Below, piece by piece: positions 16,292 through 25,331 of a stretch of 64,000 bases of DNA. A model generated the notes under the pieces. The model made no database searches, had not been told where the DNA came from, and saw only the letters and a program-made list of their open reading frames with translations. The DNA comes from JALZVT01 sp964634815. GTDB taxonomy: Bacteria > Pseudomonadota > Gammaproteobacteria > Pseudomonadales > Azotimanducaceae. Where the stretch lies: contig CAZWMD010000006.1 of the NCBI GenBank assembly GCA_964634815.1, forward strand, positions 1-64,000, given 5' to 3'. Within the stretch, counting starts at the first letter, position 1. Each line of letters starts with the position of its first letter. Both the position numbers and the translations under genes were made by a program.

Positions 16292-17142
16292 CTCGCTCAC
16301 TTGTTACTGGCACAACGTCAGGCATCGGTCGTGCCATCGCTGAAGCCATCACCGCAAACAAGACAATTTCGGACAACCATCTGATCATGGCGGTACGCGA
16401 CATAAAGCGGGGCCATGAGTTACGCCATACCCTCAGTCTTGAACACCCCGGCACACAGATTGATGTTATCGAGTGCAATCTTGCCAGCCGCGGTAGCGTC
16501 GACAAGTGCGCCGAGCTGGTGCTCAAGCGCTACGGCGAACTGGATGTGCTCATCAACAACGCAGGCGCTATGTTTGCCCGTCCTCGACTGGCGGAAAGCG
16601 GCTTTGAGCTGACCTTTGCAACCAATCACCTTGGGCCTTTCCAGCTCACCAATCTGTTGTTGCCAGCACTCACCCACAGTCGTATTGCGCGGGTAGTAAA
16701 CGTGGCTTCCAAAATGCATTTGCGCGCGGATATGGACTTTGACCACCTGGATGACCTCAGAAACTATTCCATGTGGTCAGCCTACTCACGTTCAAAGCTC
16801 GCCAATGTGATGTTTTCCAACACTCTGGCAAAGCGTCTCGACGGCACCAACATTCGGGTAAATGCCCTGCACCCTGGCACTATAAGCAGTCAAATACTGC
16901 CGGGCACAGGCCGCGTCTGGCCACTGCTTGCCCGCCTTGGAAAAACCCTTGGTATATTGAAGCCTGCAGCCGATGGCGCAGCAACGCCCATGTATCTTGC
17001 TTTTGATCCGGGAAGCGAATCCATGCAGGGCTTGTATCTGGATGAACATCAGATACCTCAGAACTGCGCGCCCCAGGCGCTGCAGGTAAATTTGCAGGAA
17101 CGGCTGTGGGCGCTCTCTGCCACAGCCGTTGGTCTCGACTAA
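16288..17142 (+). CDS. Short-chain dehydrogenase (retinol dehydrogenase-like SDR)
   Basis: A 284-residue classical SDR. TGTTSGIG at residues 8-15 binds the cofactor; LINNAGAMF, FATNHLGPFQLT, and YSRSKLANVMF (catalytic Tyr and Lys) follow. The NHLGPFQLTNLLLP pattern is characteristic of the retinol dehydrogenase/WWOX-like subgroup, whose bacterial members have mostly unknown substrates. Translationally coupled to the upstream small membrane protein by ATGA. Confidence 0.87.
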   Translation: MTRSLVTGTTSGIGRAIAEAITANKTISDNHLIMAVRDIKRGHELRHTLSLEHPGTQIDVIECNLASRGSVDKCAELVLKRYGELDVLINNAGAMFARPRLAESGFELTFATNHLGPFQLTNLLLPALTHSRIARVVNVASKMHLRADMDFDHLDDLRNYSMWSAYSRSKLANVMFSNTLAKRLDGTNIRVNALHPGTISSQILPGTGRVWPLLARLGKTLGILKPAADGAATPMYLAFDPGSESMQGLYLDEHQIPQNCAPQALQVNLQERLWALSATAVGLD

Positions 17143-17166
17143 CTTCGACCAAGAGAACACAAATCC

Positions 17167-17673
17167 ATGGACAGAGTCGCTGCATTTAAGGCGGTTATTG
17201 GCCCAAGCAATCAAGACTTCTATCTAAGCTATTTTCGCCGCTGCGAGGAACGTGGCTACACGCCCTTATCCTGGAATTGGCCGGCATTATTCTGGGGACT
17301 GTTTTGGCTGCTGTGGCGCCGTCAGTACCGCTGGGCACTGTTCACGATGCTACTCGGCGTCTGTTCTTATGCGGTTGCAGGAGTGGTCACTGAGCAAACC
17401 GGTTCCGAAGAAACTGGCATGCTGGCAGCCTATCTTCTGGGTTTGCCGTATTTAGCGGTCTATCTGCCGCTCAAGGCAAACGGCATCTACTACGACTGGT
17501 GCAACCAGATGATTGCCAATTCGAGTCAACTGTTTGTCCAGCAACCCGATGCGCAGAAAGCCTGGCTCACCACCAAGGGTGGAGTGAATCAGGCTTTGCC
17601 CATCATCATGATCGTCTGGCTGTTACTGGTTTCCCTGTTGGCGGGCCCGCCACCCGAGCTGGTCAGTCAGTAG
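17167..17673 (+). CDS. DUF2628-type membrane protein
   Basis: A 168-residue protein with a soluble N-terminus, a WNWPALFWGLFWLLWRRQY segment typical of DUF2628 (polar helix next to the first membrane segment), two or three further hydrophobic segments and a terminal anchor (LPIIMIVWLLLVSLLAG). The family has no established function. It follows the SDR gene by 24 bp and ends 13 bp from the convergent TonB-domain gene. Confidence 0.72.
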   Translation: MDRVAAFKAVIGPSNQDFYLSYFRRCEERGYTPLSWNWPALFWGLFWLLWRRQYRWALFTMLLGVCSYAVAGVVTEQTGSEETGMLAAYLLGLPYLAVYLPLKANGIYYDWCNQMIANSSQLFVQQPDAQKAWLTTKGGVNQALPIIMIVWLLLVSLLAGPPPELVSQ

Positions 17674-17686
17674 TCGCAGATTGCGC

Positions 17687-18919
17687 TTATTGCCGAAAGC
17701 TAAAGCGCACTCCACTACGTACCGGCATCGACACGCCGTTCTCAACATAAGGCTGGAAGCGCCACTTGCGAATGGCGTTTAGCGCCGAGGGCTCAAAGAT
17801 CTGATCACTTGAACGAACAACAACTGCGTCAAACACGCTGCCCTGAGAGTCGATTCGGAAGTTTAGCTCAACCCATCCTTCTCTTTGAGCACCACTGGTA
17901 CGACGTGGGAATGTTGGCGCAACGCTGCGCTCTACGGTCAAATCAGACACACTGAAGATACGATCCGAGTTTGCCTGCAAGGCCGCCTCCGCTTCCTCGG
18001 CAGCTTGCGCCTCTCGAGCTTTGGCGCTGGATGCCTCAAGTTCTGCCTCCGCCGCTTTTTCCTGCGTGAGTTTGGCAAACTGATCTGTAAGTTTGGCCGC
18101 CTGGTCTACGCTACCCAGATTTGGTGCGATGCTGCGGGCCTGTTCCATGAACTTTGTGGAGGCCTCAAAGTTGCCCTCGATAGCCGCAGCCTGGGATTTT
18201 GACACCAGCCGCTGAGCAACCGTTGCTATACCCACCGCCGCCTCGGCATTGCCGGGGTCGATACGTGCGATGCGTCGATACGACGACAATGCGTTATCGC
18301 CGCGTGGCGACAGCAACCGATCGGTGGCCAGCTGGTTAACAGCAAGTCGTGACAGCTCTTCGATGCGTTCAAACTTGTTTGTTCGTTCGATCACGCTCTT
18401 GGCACCGGCATGCTCAGGCATGAGCGCCAGAATGTGTTCAGCAGATCGGCGCGCTTGCGGCCAATCGCTATCGTAAACGGCGGTTTCGGCATCGCCAATC
18501 ACGTAGGCAATGACCTTTTCAAGGCCCTCTTGCGCCTGCTCATCGGCACTGTTTACAAGCACTGCCTGATGAAAATAGTACAGCGCGTTATCGCTTACTG
18601 GCTCAGTGATGCGGCCAGAGGCAAAGGCCCGGTCAGCAAGATCGATCCAGCTTTCACTGTCGCTACCCGCTGCTGCATCAACCTGCCAGGAAGCTACCGG
18701 CAAAGAAGGCAATGCAAGTCCCGACTGACTTGGCTCGCTGGTCAGCAGAAAACCACTGACAACCACACCCGCCACAACCAACAAACTGGCAACACCAAAG
18801 TTATGCAGAGGACTGGTTTGCGCGCCAGATGCTCCTTCCTGTCCCGCAGGCTCTGCCTGATCGAGCATAGGATCAAAAACTGTATCGTTCATATCATTTG
18901 AATAAGTAATATCACTCAC
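17687..18919 (-). CDS. TonB-domain protein with TPR-like periplasmic region
   Basis: A 410-residue inner-membrane-anchored protein: cytoplasmic N-terminus of about 40 residues, one membrane segment (about 43-62), an alpha-helical TPR-like region (about 90-260), an Ala/Glu-rich coiled coil (about 275-320) and a C-terminal TonB domain (APTFPRRTSGAQREGWVELNFRID onward, with ALNAIRKWRFQP). It starts at GTG 18919, overlapping the upstream regulator by 8 bp; ATG 18892 is an alternative. No ExbB/ExbD is nearby and the domain order differs from canonical TonB. Operon position suggests a role linked to the two-component pair. Confidence 0.78.
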   Translation of the reverse strand: MSDITYSNDMNDTVFDPMLDQAEPAGQEGASGAQTSPLHNFGVASLLVVAGVVVSGFLLTSEPSQSGLALPSLPVASWQVDAAAGSDSESWIDLADRAFASGRITEPVSDNALYYFHQAVLVNSADEQAQEGLEKVIAYVIGDAETAVYDSDWPQARRSAEHILALMPEHAGAKSVIERTNKFERIEELSRLAVNQLATDRLLSPRGDNALSSYRRIARIDPGNAEAAVGIATVAQRLVSKSQAAAIEGNFEASTKFMEQARSIAPNLGSVDQAAKLTDQFAKLTQEKAAEAELEASSAKAREAQAAEEAEAALQANSDRIFSVSDLTVERSVAPTFPRRTSGAQREGWVELNFRIDSQGSVFDAVVVRSSDQIFEPSALNAIRKWRFQPYVENGVSMPVRSGVRFSFRQ

Positions 18920-20174
18920 CGCGAACTCCTGACAGGCCAGCTAGTAATGAAGAGGCAAAGCGTTTCTTGATAGATTGGATGCGCGACCGCACGTCAGCGA
19001 ACAGGCCTTTGTTGGCCGCCTCGACTTCGGCATTGCGAACCACCCGGTGTCGCAGCACTTTGTTGTTATCGGCGCACAGCTCCGCGTATTTGGTCATGGC
19101 CGAGTTGAGCCAGATCCGTGTTTGCGCAACCTGCAAAGGTTTAAGCAAGAAGCGGAAGATCTGACCGTGGTTAATCAGGCCAATCAACAAAGCGGCATCC
19201 GATCGTTCGCTGGCAATAATGGTGACGAGTTCTGGCACCTCATGCTTTAGCACTCGAGTCAGTTCGTCAATTTCACTTTCGTTAACCGCAAGATCAGTAA
19301 TCAATACACCAATGGGGTGCTCCGAAAGCCTGCGCAACGCAACGTCAATCGAATCAGCCTCACGCACCGCGTACTGTGGACCGATCGCCAGATTAACGCC
19401 TTCAAGCAGGTCCGCATCCTGGGTAAGCACCAGAACTTCAGGATCAACCGTTTCCTGTTGAACAGGGGTATTCTCAGCAGAATCGTCGATGTCTTCAGCA
19501 GTTTCTGTTGCAACAAAGGGAGCCGGTTCGATCTCCTTAGAAGCACCTTCGGCAGACTCAAAAACCTCAGAGAGCGCTGTTTCAGCAAACTCTGTTTCCA
19601 GCAGTTCAGGCACTTCCGCTGCGTTAGTAATTTCTTCAACTTGGTAAATCAGCGCGTCGTCCATGGCGTCTTGCACAGACTCTTCAAGCACATCCACCAT
19701 CTCGATCTTTTCGAGCTCGTCATCGGGCACCGCAGCCAGCTCGTCAACGCCCGCCATCTCTGATACCCGAGCTGCCTGCACAGCAAGAGCCACCGCGTCT
19801 TTAAGTTCATCCGTTGGACAGGGCTTCATCAAATAACGAAATACTTCACTTTCGTTGATCGAAGCCTCAACCGCATCGAGATCCGCATAACCCGTCAGCA
19901 ATATACGCATACTGCTGGGGTAATCGCCTTTTACGGTCGCAAGCAACTCAACACCCGTCATTCCGGGCATCCGCTGATCAGAGACCACTACATGAATGTC
20001 GTCACGCTTTTCCAGAATCTCCAAGGCTTCGTAGCCGGAGTTGGCAAGCAAAACGTCGTACTCCCTTCGAAACATGGCACGCATCGAGGTTAGAACCCGG
20101 CGTTCGTCATCGACAAACAATAAAGCCGGTTTAACCTTCGTTTCTGCGCGCGTTGGTGCAGCTTGAGTCAACAT
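18912..20174 (-). CDS. Response regulator with two receiver-like domains
   Basis: A 420-residue protein. The first receiver (residues 15-130) has the acidic pair Asp22-Asp23, phospho-acceptor Asp66 (VVSDQRMPGMTG), Thr in LLTGYAD and Lys117 (LMKP). An acidic, low-complexity linker of about 130 residues follows. A second receiver-like domain begins DPEVLVLTQDADLL and ends FRFLLKP; it keeps the Asp-containing VLITDLAVNESEID strand but lacks the acidic pair. No DNA-binding or enzymatic output is visible. I chose ATG 20174, two bases after the kinase stop; a longer frame to 20300 would run into the kinase gene. Confidence 0.82.
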   Translation of the reverse strand: MLTQAAPTRAETKVKPALLFVDDERRVLTSMRAMFRREYDVLLANSGYEALEILEKRDDIHVVVSDQRMPGMTGVELLATVKGDYPSSMRILLTGYADLDAVEASINESEVFRYLMKPCPTDELKDAVALAVQAARVSEMAGVDELAAVPDDELEKIEMVDVLEESVQDAMDDALIYQVEEITNAAEVPELLETEFAETALSEVFESAEGASKEIEPAPFVATETAEDIDDSAENTPVQQETVDPEVLVLTQDADLLEGVNLAIGPQYAVREADSIDVALRRLSEHPIGVLITDLAVNESEIDELTRVLKHEVPELVTIIASERSDAALLIGLINHGQIFRFLLKPLQVAQTRIWLNSAMTKYAELCADNNKVLRHRVVRNAEVEAANKGLFADVRSRIQSIKKRFASSLLAGLSGVRGE

Positions 20175-20175
20175 G

Positions 20176-22158
20176 TTACGCGGCCGCCTCCGTGTGGCTG
20201 GTTGCAGAGCCTGTCGAGCCAACATCACCCGATTGCTCTGACTCAATACGTCCTTCGTCGAGTTGTTGGTCGAGTTCTTCGCCGGTGCTGGCGCCAACAA
20301 TGCTCACGCTCTTCTTGTCGTCCCTGGTAGCACTACCGCTGCGTCTGACCGGGAAACCGAGGGTGAAGCGAGTGCCTGCCCCGACTTTTGAGTCAACCAG
20401 CAGTTGTCCTTCGTGTTCCTCGATAATCTGATGCACGATAGACAGCCCAAGACCTGTACCTTTACCTACCGGCTTGGTGGTAAAGAACGGATCCATAATC
20501 TTGGTCAGGTTTTCTTCAGGTATACCGCAACCGGTGTCTTGCATAGTGATCTCTACCCAGTCACCCCGTGAGCTGGTGCTGATGGCAAGCTTGCCTTTGC
20601 CATCCATTGCCTGCACAGCATTGGTAATCAGATTAATAAATACCTGGTTAAGCCGTGACGGTGAACAGAAGATGTCGGGCACGTCTTTGAAGTCTTTGTC
20701 GATTTCAATGCCGTACTTCCAGAGGTTTTTGGTAATCACCAAAGTCTTTTCAATACCGTCTACCACGTTGAAACGGTCTTCGGCAGCTCTATCGAGTCGT
20801 GAGAAGTCTTTGAGGCTTTGTACCAGCTCACTGATCTGATGCAGACCTTCAACGCTGTCGGTGGAAAGCTCAGAAATCTCCTGGGCGTTCTCGGTGATAA
20901 TCTCCGGATCAAGCAGATGACGCTTGTTTTCCAGATGCTTAAGCGCGCGCTGTCGATCCAGCTCTGATTCGGCTTCAACCAGCGGCAAGGTAGCGTCGAG
21001 GTAGGTTTCCATCTCGGTGATCGCCTCAGCCGTCATCGAGGTGTTGTTCAACACGTACAAAAGCGGTGTGTTGATCTCATGCATAACCCCGGCAACCAGT
21101 TGCCCCAGCGAAGACATTTTCTCCGCCTGCACAAGCTGCACCTGAGATTCGGTCAGGTCATTCATTGCCGTCTCAAGATCCTTGGTGCGTTCGTGTACCC
21201 GGGTCTCCAGTTCGTCGTGCGATTGATTCAGTTCTTTGTGTGAACGAGTCAGACGAAATCCGAAGTAGCCCAGAACCAGCAACAGCATCACCGTATAGAC
21301 GTTGAGCAGTACTCGGGCATCATTCACCGTGAACAGCCCCTGCACATAGGTGGCCGCAAGATTTTCCTGCAACGCCGCTCTTGTGATGCTGAATTCAGCA
21401 GCACCCATGGCGGCAAAATTCTCAACCATGCCCTGGCGCCACTCACCCGCGTTTTCCGCAACGTTGGCAAACGCCGTAAGCGCCTCGCGATCTGAGGTTG
21501 TCATGCGGTAACCGGGGGAGCGAATCTCGCCAACCAGTGCAGCAATGGTAGACAGGTCTTCCGGGTTGCGGCTGCCCAGGCGTTCAAGCACAGATTGTTC
21601 AGCGCTAAATAACAAATCAGCGAACTCATTGTTACCGCGGCTACGAAGGGTACCGATAATTTCCCGGCTGCTGCTTTTTAACTTTGCAAGCGAATCAAAA
21701 AGATGGGATTGATTGGCGCCAAAGTTGCGCAGCGAGGCTGCCAGCTGCTCACTTTGAAGTTTCAGCGTTTGATACTGAGCAAGCGTAAGCTGTTCGCTGG
21801 ACTCATGGCCGCGCGAAAAGCTGCCGAACCAGCTGCTCATACCCACCCGCAATTGACCAACCGCTGTATCGGGCGAGTGCACCTGAGCGACATCCTCGCC
21901 CAGACGCTTGATAATGAACTCGTATCGATCAGCCAGCTCATAAAGGGTGGCCTTGGTGTCGGCTTTACCCGCCCAGGTTGCCTCTATGGTGACTTCGAGT
22001 AGTGAATCCAGATCCTTGAGATAGCGCATCTCAGTTTCGATGCTGCGTTGTGCTGTTTGATTTGGGTTACCGGACATCAGCAGCAATGCCGCGAGCAATC
22101 CGCCCGCCAGCACAATGCTGAACACCGAAAGACCGTTTCGAAATACTGTCGAGATCAA
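20176..22158 (-). CDS. Membrane sensor histidine kinase
   Basis: A 660-residue sensor kinase: membrane segment at about 11-29, a helical periplasmic domain of about 250 residues, a second membrane segment at about 286-302, a coiled-coil linker, the phospho-acceptor His360 in AGVMHEINTPL, and a catalytic domain with N box (FINLITNAVQAMDG), DTGCGIP and GKGTGLGLS. It ends in a 50-residue Ser/Glu-rich tail. The start appears to be TTG at 22158 with a GGGAAG ribosome-binding site; no ATG precedes the first membrane segment. It heads a three-gene operon with the double-receiver regulator and TonB-domain protein. Confidence 0.88.
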   Translation of the reverse strand: MISTVFRNGLSVFSIVLAGGLLAALLLMSGNPNQTAQRSIETEMRYLKDLDSLLEVTIEATWAGKADTKATLYELADRYEFIIKRLGEDVAQVHSPDTAVGQLRVGMSSWFGSFSRGHESSEQLTLAQYQTLKLQSEQLAASLRNFGANQSHLFDSLAKLKSSSREIIGTLRSRGNNEFADLLFSAEQSVLERLGSRNPEDLSTIAALVGEIRSPGYRMTTSDREALTAFANVAENAGEWRQGMVENFAAMGAAEFSITRAALQENLAATYVQGLFTVNDARVLLNVYTVMLLLVLGYFGFRLTRSHKELNQSHDELETRVHERTKDLETAMNDLTESQVQLVQAEKMSSLGQLVAGVMHEINTPLLYVLNNTSMTAEAITEMETYLDATLPLVEAESELDRQRALKHLENKRHLLDPEIITENAQEISELSTDSVEGLHQISELVQSLKDFSRLDRAAEDRFNVVDGIEKTLVITKNLWKYGIEIDKDFKDVPDIFCSPSRLNQVFINLITNAVQAMDGKGKLAISTSSRGDWVEITMQDTGCGIPEENLTKIMDPFFTTKPVGKGTGLGLSIVHQIIEEHEGQLLVDSKVGAGTRFTLGFPVRRSGSATRDDKKSVSIVGASTGEELDQQLDEGRIESEQSGDVGSTGSATSHTEAAA

Positions 22159-22590
22159 TCGCTTAACTTCCCGCCCGCTGCCTTGCGGACTTAGTTCACT
22201 AGAGGAATGACCAGCCTAGTCACATCAGGGCCGGCAAAACGTGCACAGTTCCCCCTTGGGTGTGAACCAGCGCATGTTTCCGCCACAAAAACGGTGGCGC
22301 AAAGTAAAAACGGCGCAATTTGCCCCCTGAGGCACCATTTTTTTGGTGTCTGGGTTGAGCAGCGTCTGCGCCCCGTGTTTTCAGTGTAGTTCGCAAAAAG
22401 CCCCGCGCACGCTCGAACTCGAATTATCAACCCCTTTATATATATGACTCTAAATGATAGTGACCACTCACATTGCGAACTTATCTACAAAAGTGTCAAC
22501 TAGGTCATTGCGCAGAAAATTAGCCTTCTTCAAAATATCTCCACGCAACCCAGACCAGCTACAAAATCAGCAAAAGAGAAAACTCGCGTC
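22159..22590. other. 432-bp divergent intergenic region with two hairpins
   Basis: The space between the kinase operon and the P450 gene holds no credible ORF. Inverted repeats are CGCCAC/GTGGCG (22281-22286 and 22294-22299, loop AAAAACG) and GGCACCA/TGGTGTC (22331-22350, loop of six T). A direct repeat AAAAACGG followed by GCGCAA surrounds the first. An AT-rich tract lies at 22426-22460. It should contain both promoters, but I cannot assign -35/-10 elements or an operator with confidence. Confidence 0.5.
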
Positions 22591-23832
22591 ATGAACAATC
22601 CAATACACAAAGATCCAAAATCTGTCTGGCAAATGGATCTGGCCGATATCAACGTGGCGGATGGCGAACTGTTCAAGAACGAGGGTCACTGGGAGTACTT
22701 TGAGCGCCTGCGCAAAGAGGCACCGGTGCACTTCTGCAAAGAAAGTGAGTTTGGCCCCTATTGGTCAATCAGCCGCTTCGACGACATCAAGTGGGTCGAC
22801 AAAAACCACGATCTGTTTTCTTCCGAAGGCGGCATCACGGTTGATGACGGCCAGGAAGATTTTCCGCTGCCCATGTTCATTGCCATGGATCCACCCAAGC
22901 ACGATCAGCAACGTGCTGTGGTAAGCCCCACTGTTGCACCAAGAAACCTCGCCGACCTGGAAGGCACGATCCGTACCAGAGTGTGCAACATTCTCGACGA
23001 GCTGCCGCTAAACGAAGAATTTGACTGGGTTGATAAGGTGTCAATAGAGCTCACCACACAAATGCTCGCCACCCTGTTTGATTTCCCCTGGGAAGATCGC
23101 CGCAAACTCACCTGGTGGTCAGACGTTGTCACCGGCGGTGAGTCGCAGAATCTGGTGGCCGACGAAGAAGAATGGAAAGCCGTGATGATGGAGTGCCTTG
23201 AGTACTTCATGAACCTGTGGAAAGAGCGCCTGGAGCAGCCGCCTTCCAACGACTTCATTTCAATGATGGTGCACGGCACCGCCACCAAAGACATGCCGCC
23301 AGAAGAATATCTGGGCAACCTGATCTTGTTGATTGTTGGCGGCAACGACACCACCCGCAATTCCATTACCGGTGGCGTTTATGCGCTGAATCAGAACCCG
23401 GCTGAGTATGACAAGCTCAAGGCCAATCCAGCGCTCATCCCAAATATGGTGAGTGAGATCATTCGCTGGCAAACGCCGCTTGCTCACATGCGCCGTGTGG
23501 CCACCGAAGATGTCGAACTGCGTGGGCAAACCATTAAGAAGGGCGACAAGGTCGTCATGTGGTATGTCTCTGGCAACCGCGACGAAGAGGCCTTCGAGAA
23601 TGCCGATGAGTTCATCATCGACCGCAAGAATGCTCGCCAACACGTGAGTTTTGGCTTTGGTGTGCACCGCTGCATGGGCAATCGGCTGGCTGAGATGCAA
23701 CTGCGCGTGCTCTGGGAAGAAATCCTCAAACGCTTCGAGAAAGTAGAAGTTGTGAGCGAGCCCGAACGAAACAACTCGTCTTTTGTGAAGGGTTATCAAA
23801 ACATGATGGTTCGGTTGATCCCAAAAACCTAG
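22591..23832 (+). CDS. Cytochrome P450, CYP153-like
   Basis: A 413-residue soluble bacterial P450. Heme-ligand Cys361 lies in FGFGVHRCMGN, the I-helix oxygen motif is GGNDTT (250-255) and the ExxR pair is Glu289/Arg292. PMFIAMDPPKHD, DELPLNEEFDWVDKVSIELTTQMLATLFDFPWEDRR-type text and HVSFGFG-HRC-GNRLAEMQL closely recall CYP153, the family that hydroxylates alkanes and fatty acids at the terminal carbon; subfamily assignment is from memory. No ferredoxin or reductase gene is adjacent, so redox partners must be elsewhere. An SnoaL-like gene follows. Confidence 0.85.
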   Translation: MNNPIHKDPKSVWQMDLADINVADGELFKNEGHWEYFERLRKEAPVHFCKESEFGPYWSISRFDDIKWVDKNHDLFSSEGGITVDDGQEDFPLPMFIAMDPPKHDQQRAVVSPTVAPRNLADLEGTIRTRVCNILDELPLNEEFDWVDKVSIELTTQMLATLFDFPWEDRRKLTWWSDVVTGGESQNLVADEEEWKAVMMECLEYFMNLWKERLEQPPSNDFISMMVHGTATKDMPPEEYLGNLILLIVGGNDTTRNSITGGVYALNQNPAEYDKLKANPALIPNMVSEIIRWQTPLAHMRRVATEDVELRGQTIKKGDKVVMWYVSGNRDEEAFENADEFIIDRKNARQHVSFGFGVHRCMGNRLAEMQLRVLWEEILKRFEKVEVVSEPERNNSSFVKGYQNMMVRLIPKT

Positions 23833-23892
23833 CCACCAAAGACCTGAAAGGCTAAGTTGTGGCTATTACCCACAGCATGAGAGAGCCTTTCA

Positions 23893-24303
23893 ATGATCAG
23901 CAGCGGCCCCGTAGAAGATCGACTCGCCATTCGCGAACTGGTGGAATCCTATAACGACGCCGTCATGCGTTTCGACGCTGACGCCTGGGGCGCAAACTGG
24001 ACCGACGACGCCGTATGGAATCTGCCTGGAGCCGGCGACATGGTTGGCAAGGCCACCATTGTTGGCGCCTGGCAACAGGCGATGTCTGGGTTTTCGTTTG
24101 TTGGCTTCTTTGCCTCAGCAGGCCCCATTATTGTCGACGGCGATTCCGCCACCGGCACCTGGTACCAGCAAGAATTCCTCCATCAAAAAGACGGCGCCAA
24201 GCGCAACATCACCGGCAAATACACCGACACCTACGTCAAAGACTCCGGCCGCTGGTATTTCTCGAAACGCATCTACGAAATTTTGGATGCCTCAGAGAGT
24301 TAG
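23893..24303 (+). CDS. SnoaL/NTF2-like protein
   Basis: A 136-residue single-domain alpha+beta-barrel protein of the SnoaL-like group. RLAIRELVESYNDAVMRFDADAWGANWTDDAVW is the typical start, with the WTDDAVW block lining the pocket, and the protein ends with the expected beta strands. Members act as isomerases, dehydratases or binding proteins. It follows the P450 by 60 bp on the same strand and may act on the same compound. Its stop overlaps that of the convergent MhpD-like gene by 4 bp. Confidence 0.75.
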   Translation: MISSGPVEDRLAIRELVESYNDAVMRFDADAWGANWTDDAVWNLPGAGDMVGKATIVGAWQQAMSGFSFVGFFASAGPIIVDGDSATGTWYQQEFLHQKDGAKRNITGKYTDTYVKDSGRWYFSKRIYEILDASES

Positions 24304-25037
24304 CGTTCGATGCGCAAGTGCACCCGACCCAGTTCGCCAAAGTCGCCACTCCATAACCCTCTCTTGGGTTCACTCATGCGGCCAAAGGCACCGGTAATCA
24401 CTTGCTGACCGGCCTGTACGGATAGGCCGTAGTCGAGCAGCCGGTTGCACAAACCAGCAAGGCTGTGAAAGTGATCGTCCATATGATCACGGCCCGCGAC
24501 AGAAGAAACCCCATCAGCGTTGTGCAACAGCCGCACTGTTAGCTCATCGCTGCAAAAGTTGTCGGGAATCGGCACAGGGTCTCCTACTACCAATCCCCAG
24601 TGCGACAGGTTATCCGCCAGTCGCTCTTCATTTGAGGGGGCCGCCCCCTGTATCTGCAATCGATTCTGGGTCAGTTCAAAGGCCGGGGCGACAGAGGCCA
24701 ACGCCTGCCGCACCTCTGCCGCGTTCACCGGCGCATCAATCTGCTGCGCAAACTCAAAGCAGAGTTCGTTTTCAATGCCACCCTCAAGGGTCAGGTCATC
24801 TTGCTGTTGGCCTACCGTGCTGCTCCACCAAAAGGTATGCCCGGATCGGTAGATCCCAGAGTCGAGTAGATAACCAAAGGGGCGAAATCCCGCCCCAAAG
24901 GCATCACGGCTTGACCCGGAAGTGAGCCCCACCTTCCAGCCGGCGAGCGCCTCGCCCCGTTCCTGACGGGCCGCAAGTGCTGCCAACTGCTGCCTCTGAG
25001 CACGTTCCAGTCCATCAGAGGTCTCTGTTTTGTTCAT
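24300..25037 (-). CDS. 2-keto-4-pentenoate hydratase (MhpD)-like / FAH-superfamily protein
   Basis: A 245-residue MhpD-type hydratase, which adds water to 2-hydroxypenta-2,4-dienoates in meta-cleavage pathways; related decarboxylases share the fold. GWKVGLTS near residue 33, the metal-binding GGIENELCFEF (Glu pair) and the LVVGDPV segment match. At 245 residues it is slightly short of the usual 260-270. No ring-cleavage dioxygenase or other meta-pathway gene is close, so its physiological substrate is open. Confidence 0.77.
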   Translation of the reverse strand: MNKTETSDGLERAQRQQLAALAARQERGEALAGWKVGLTSGSSRDAFGAGFRPFGYLLDSGIYRSGHTFWWSSTVGQQQDDLTLEGGIENELCFEFAQQIDAPVNAAEVRQALASVAPAFELTQNRLQIQGAAPSNEERLADNLSHWGLVVGDPVPIPDNFCSDELTVRLLHNADGVSSVAGRDHMDDHFHSLAGLCNRLLDYGLSVQAGQQVITGAFGRMSEPKRGLWSGDFGELGRVHLRIER

Positions 25038-25331
25038 CGGCTTATCCAGAATTTTGTCGTCTGACGTTCTGACTTCCAGCGCATCAACGCCAACTGTTGG
25101 CTAATTCAACCACACCAGCGTTTTTTAAGCTGAACAAATTATCTATTTAAATTCAGCAAGTTAGAACGATTGAACCAGTTGGCACAGTTCGTGAAAGGAC
25201 CACAGCACTTAGCGATACCGACCTCTGGCGCATCAATCCATAAACCAATGATCGCCCTGGTGCGTCTAAACAGTCTCAAAACGCATCAATAGGTTGAGCT
25301 ACCGACTATTCGGCAAAGGGAATTTGTTTCT
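25038..25331. other. Divergent intergenic region upstream of the RND operon
   Basis: This 294-bp gap separates the MhpD-like gene from the divergent efflux operon. It contains an AT-rich core with an inverted repeat GCTGAA (25129-25134) and TTCAGC (25152-25157), a possible regulator site or part of a promoter. No regulator gene of TetR, MarR or LysR type is adjacent. Nothing else is recognisable. Confidence 0.35.

Noticed and set aside
20175..20300. N-terminal extension of the double-receiver regulator
   Set aside because: It would lie inside the histidine kinase gene; ATG 20174 fits the receiver start.
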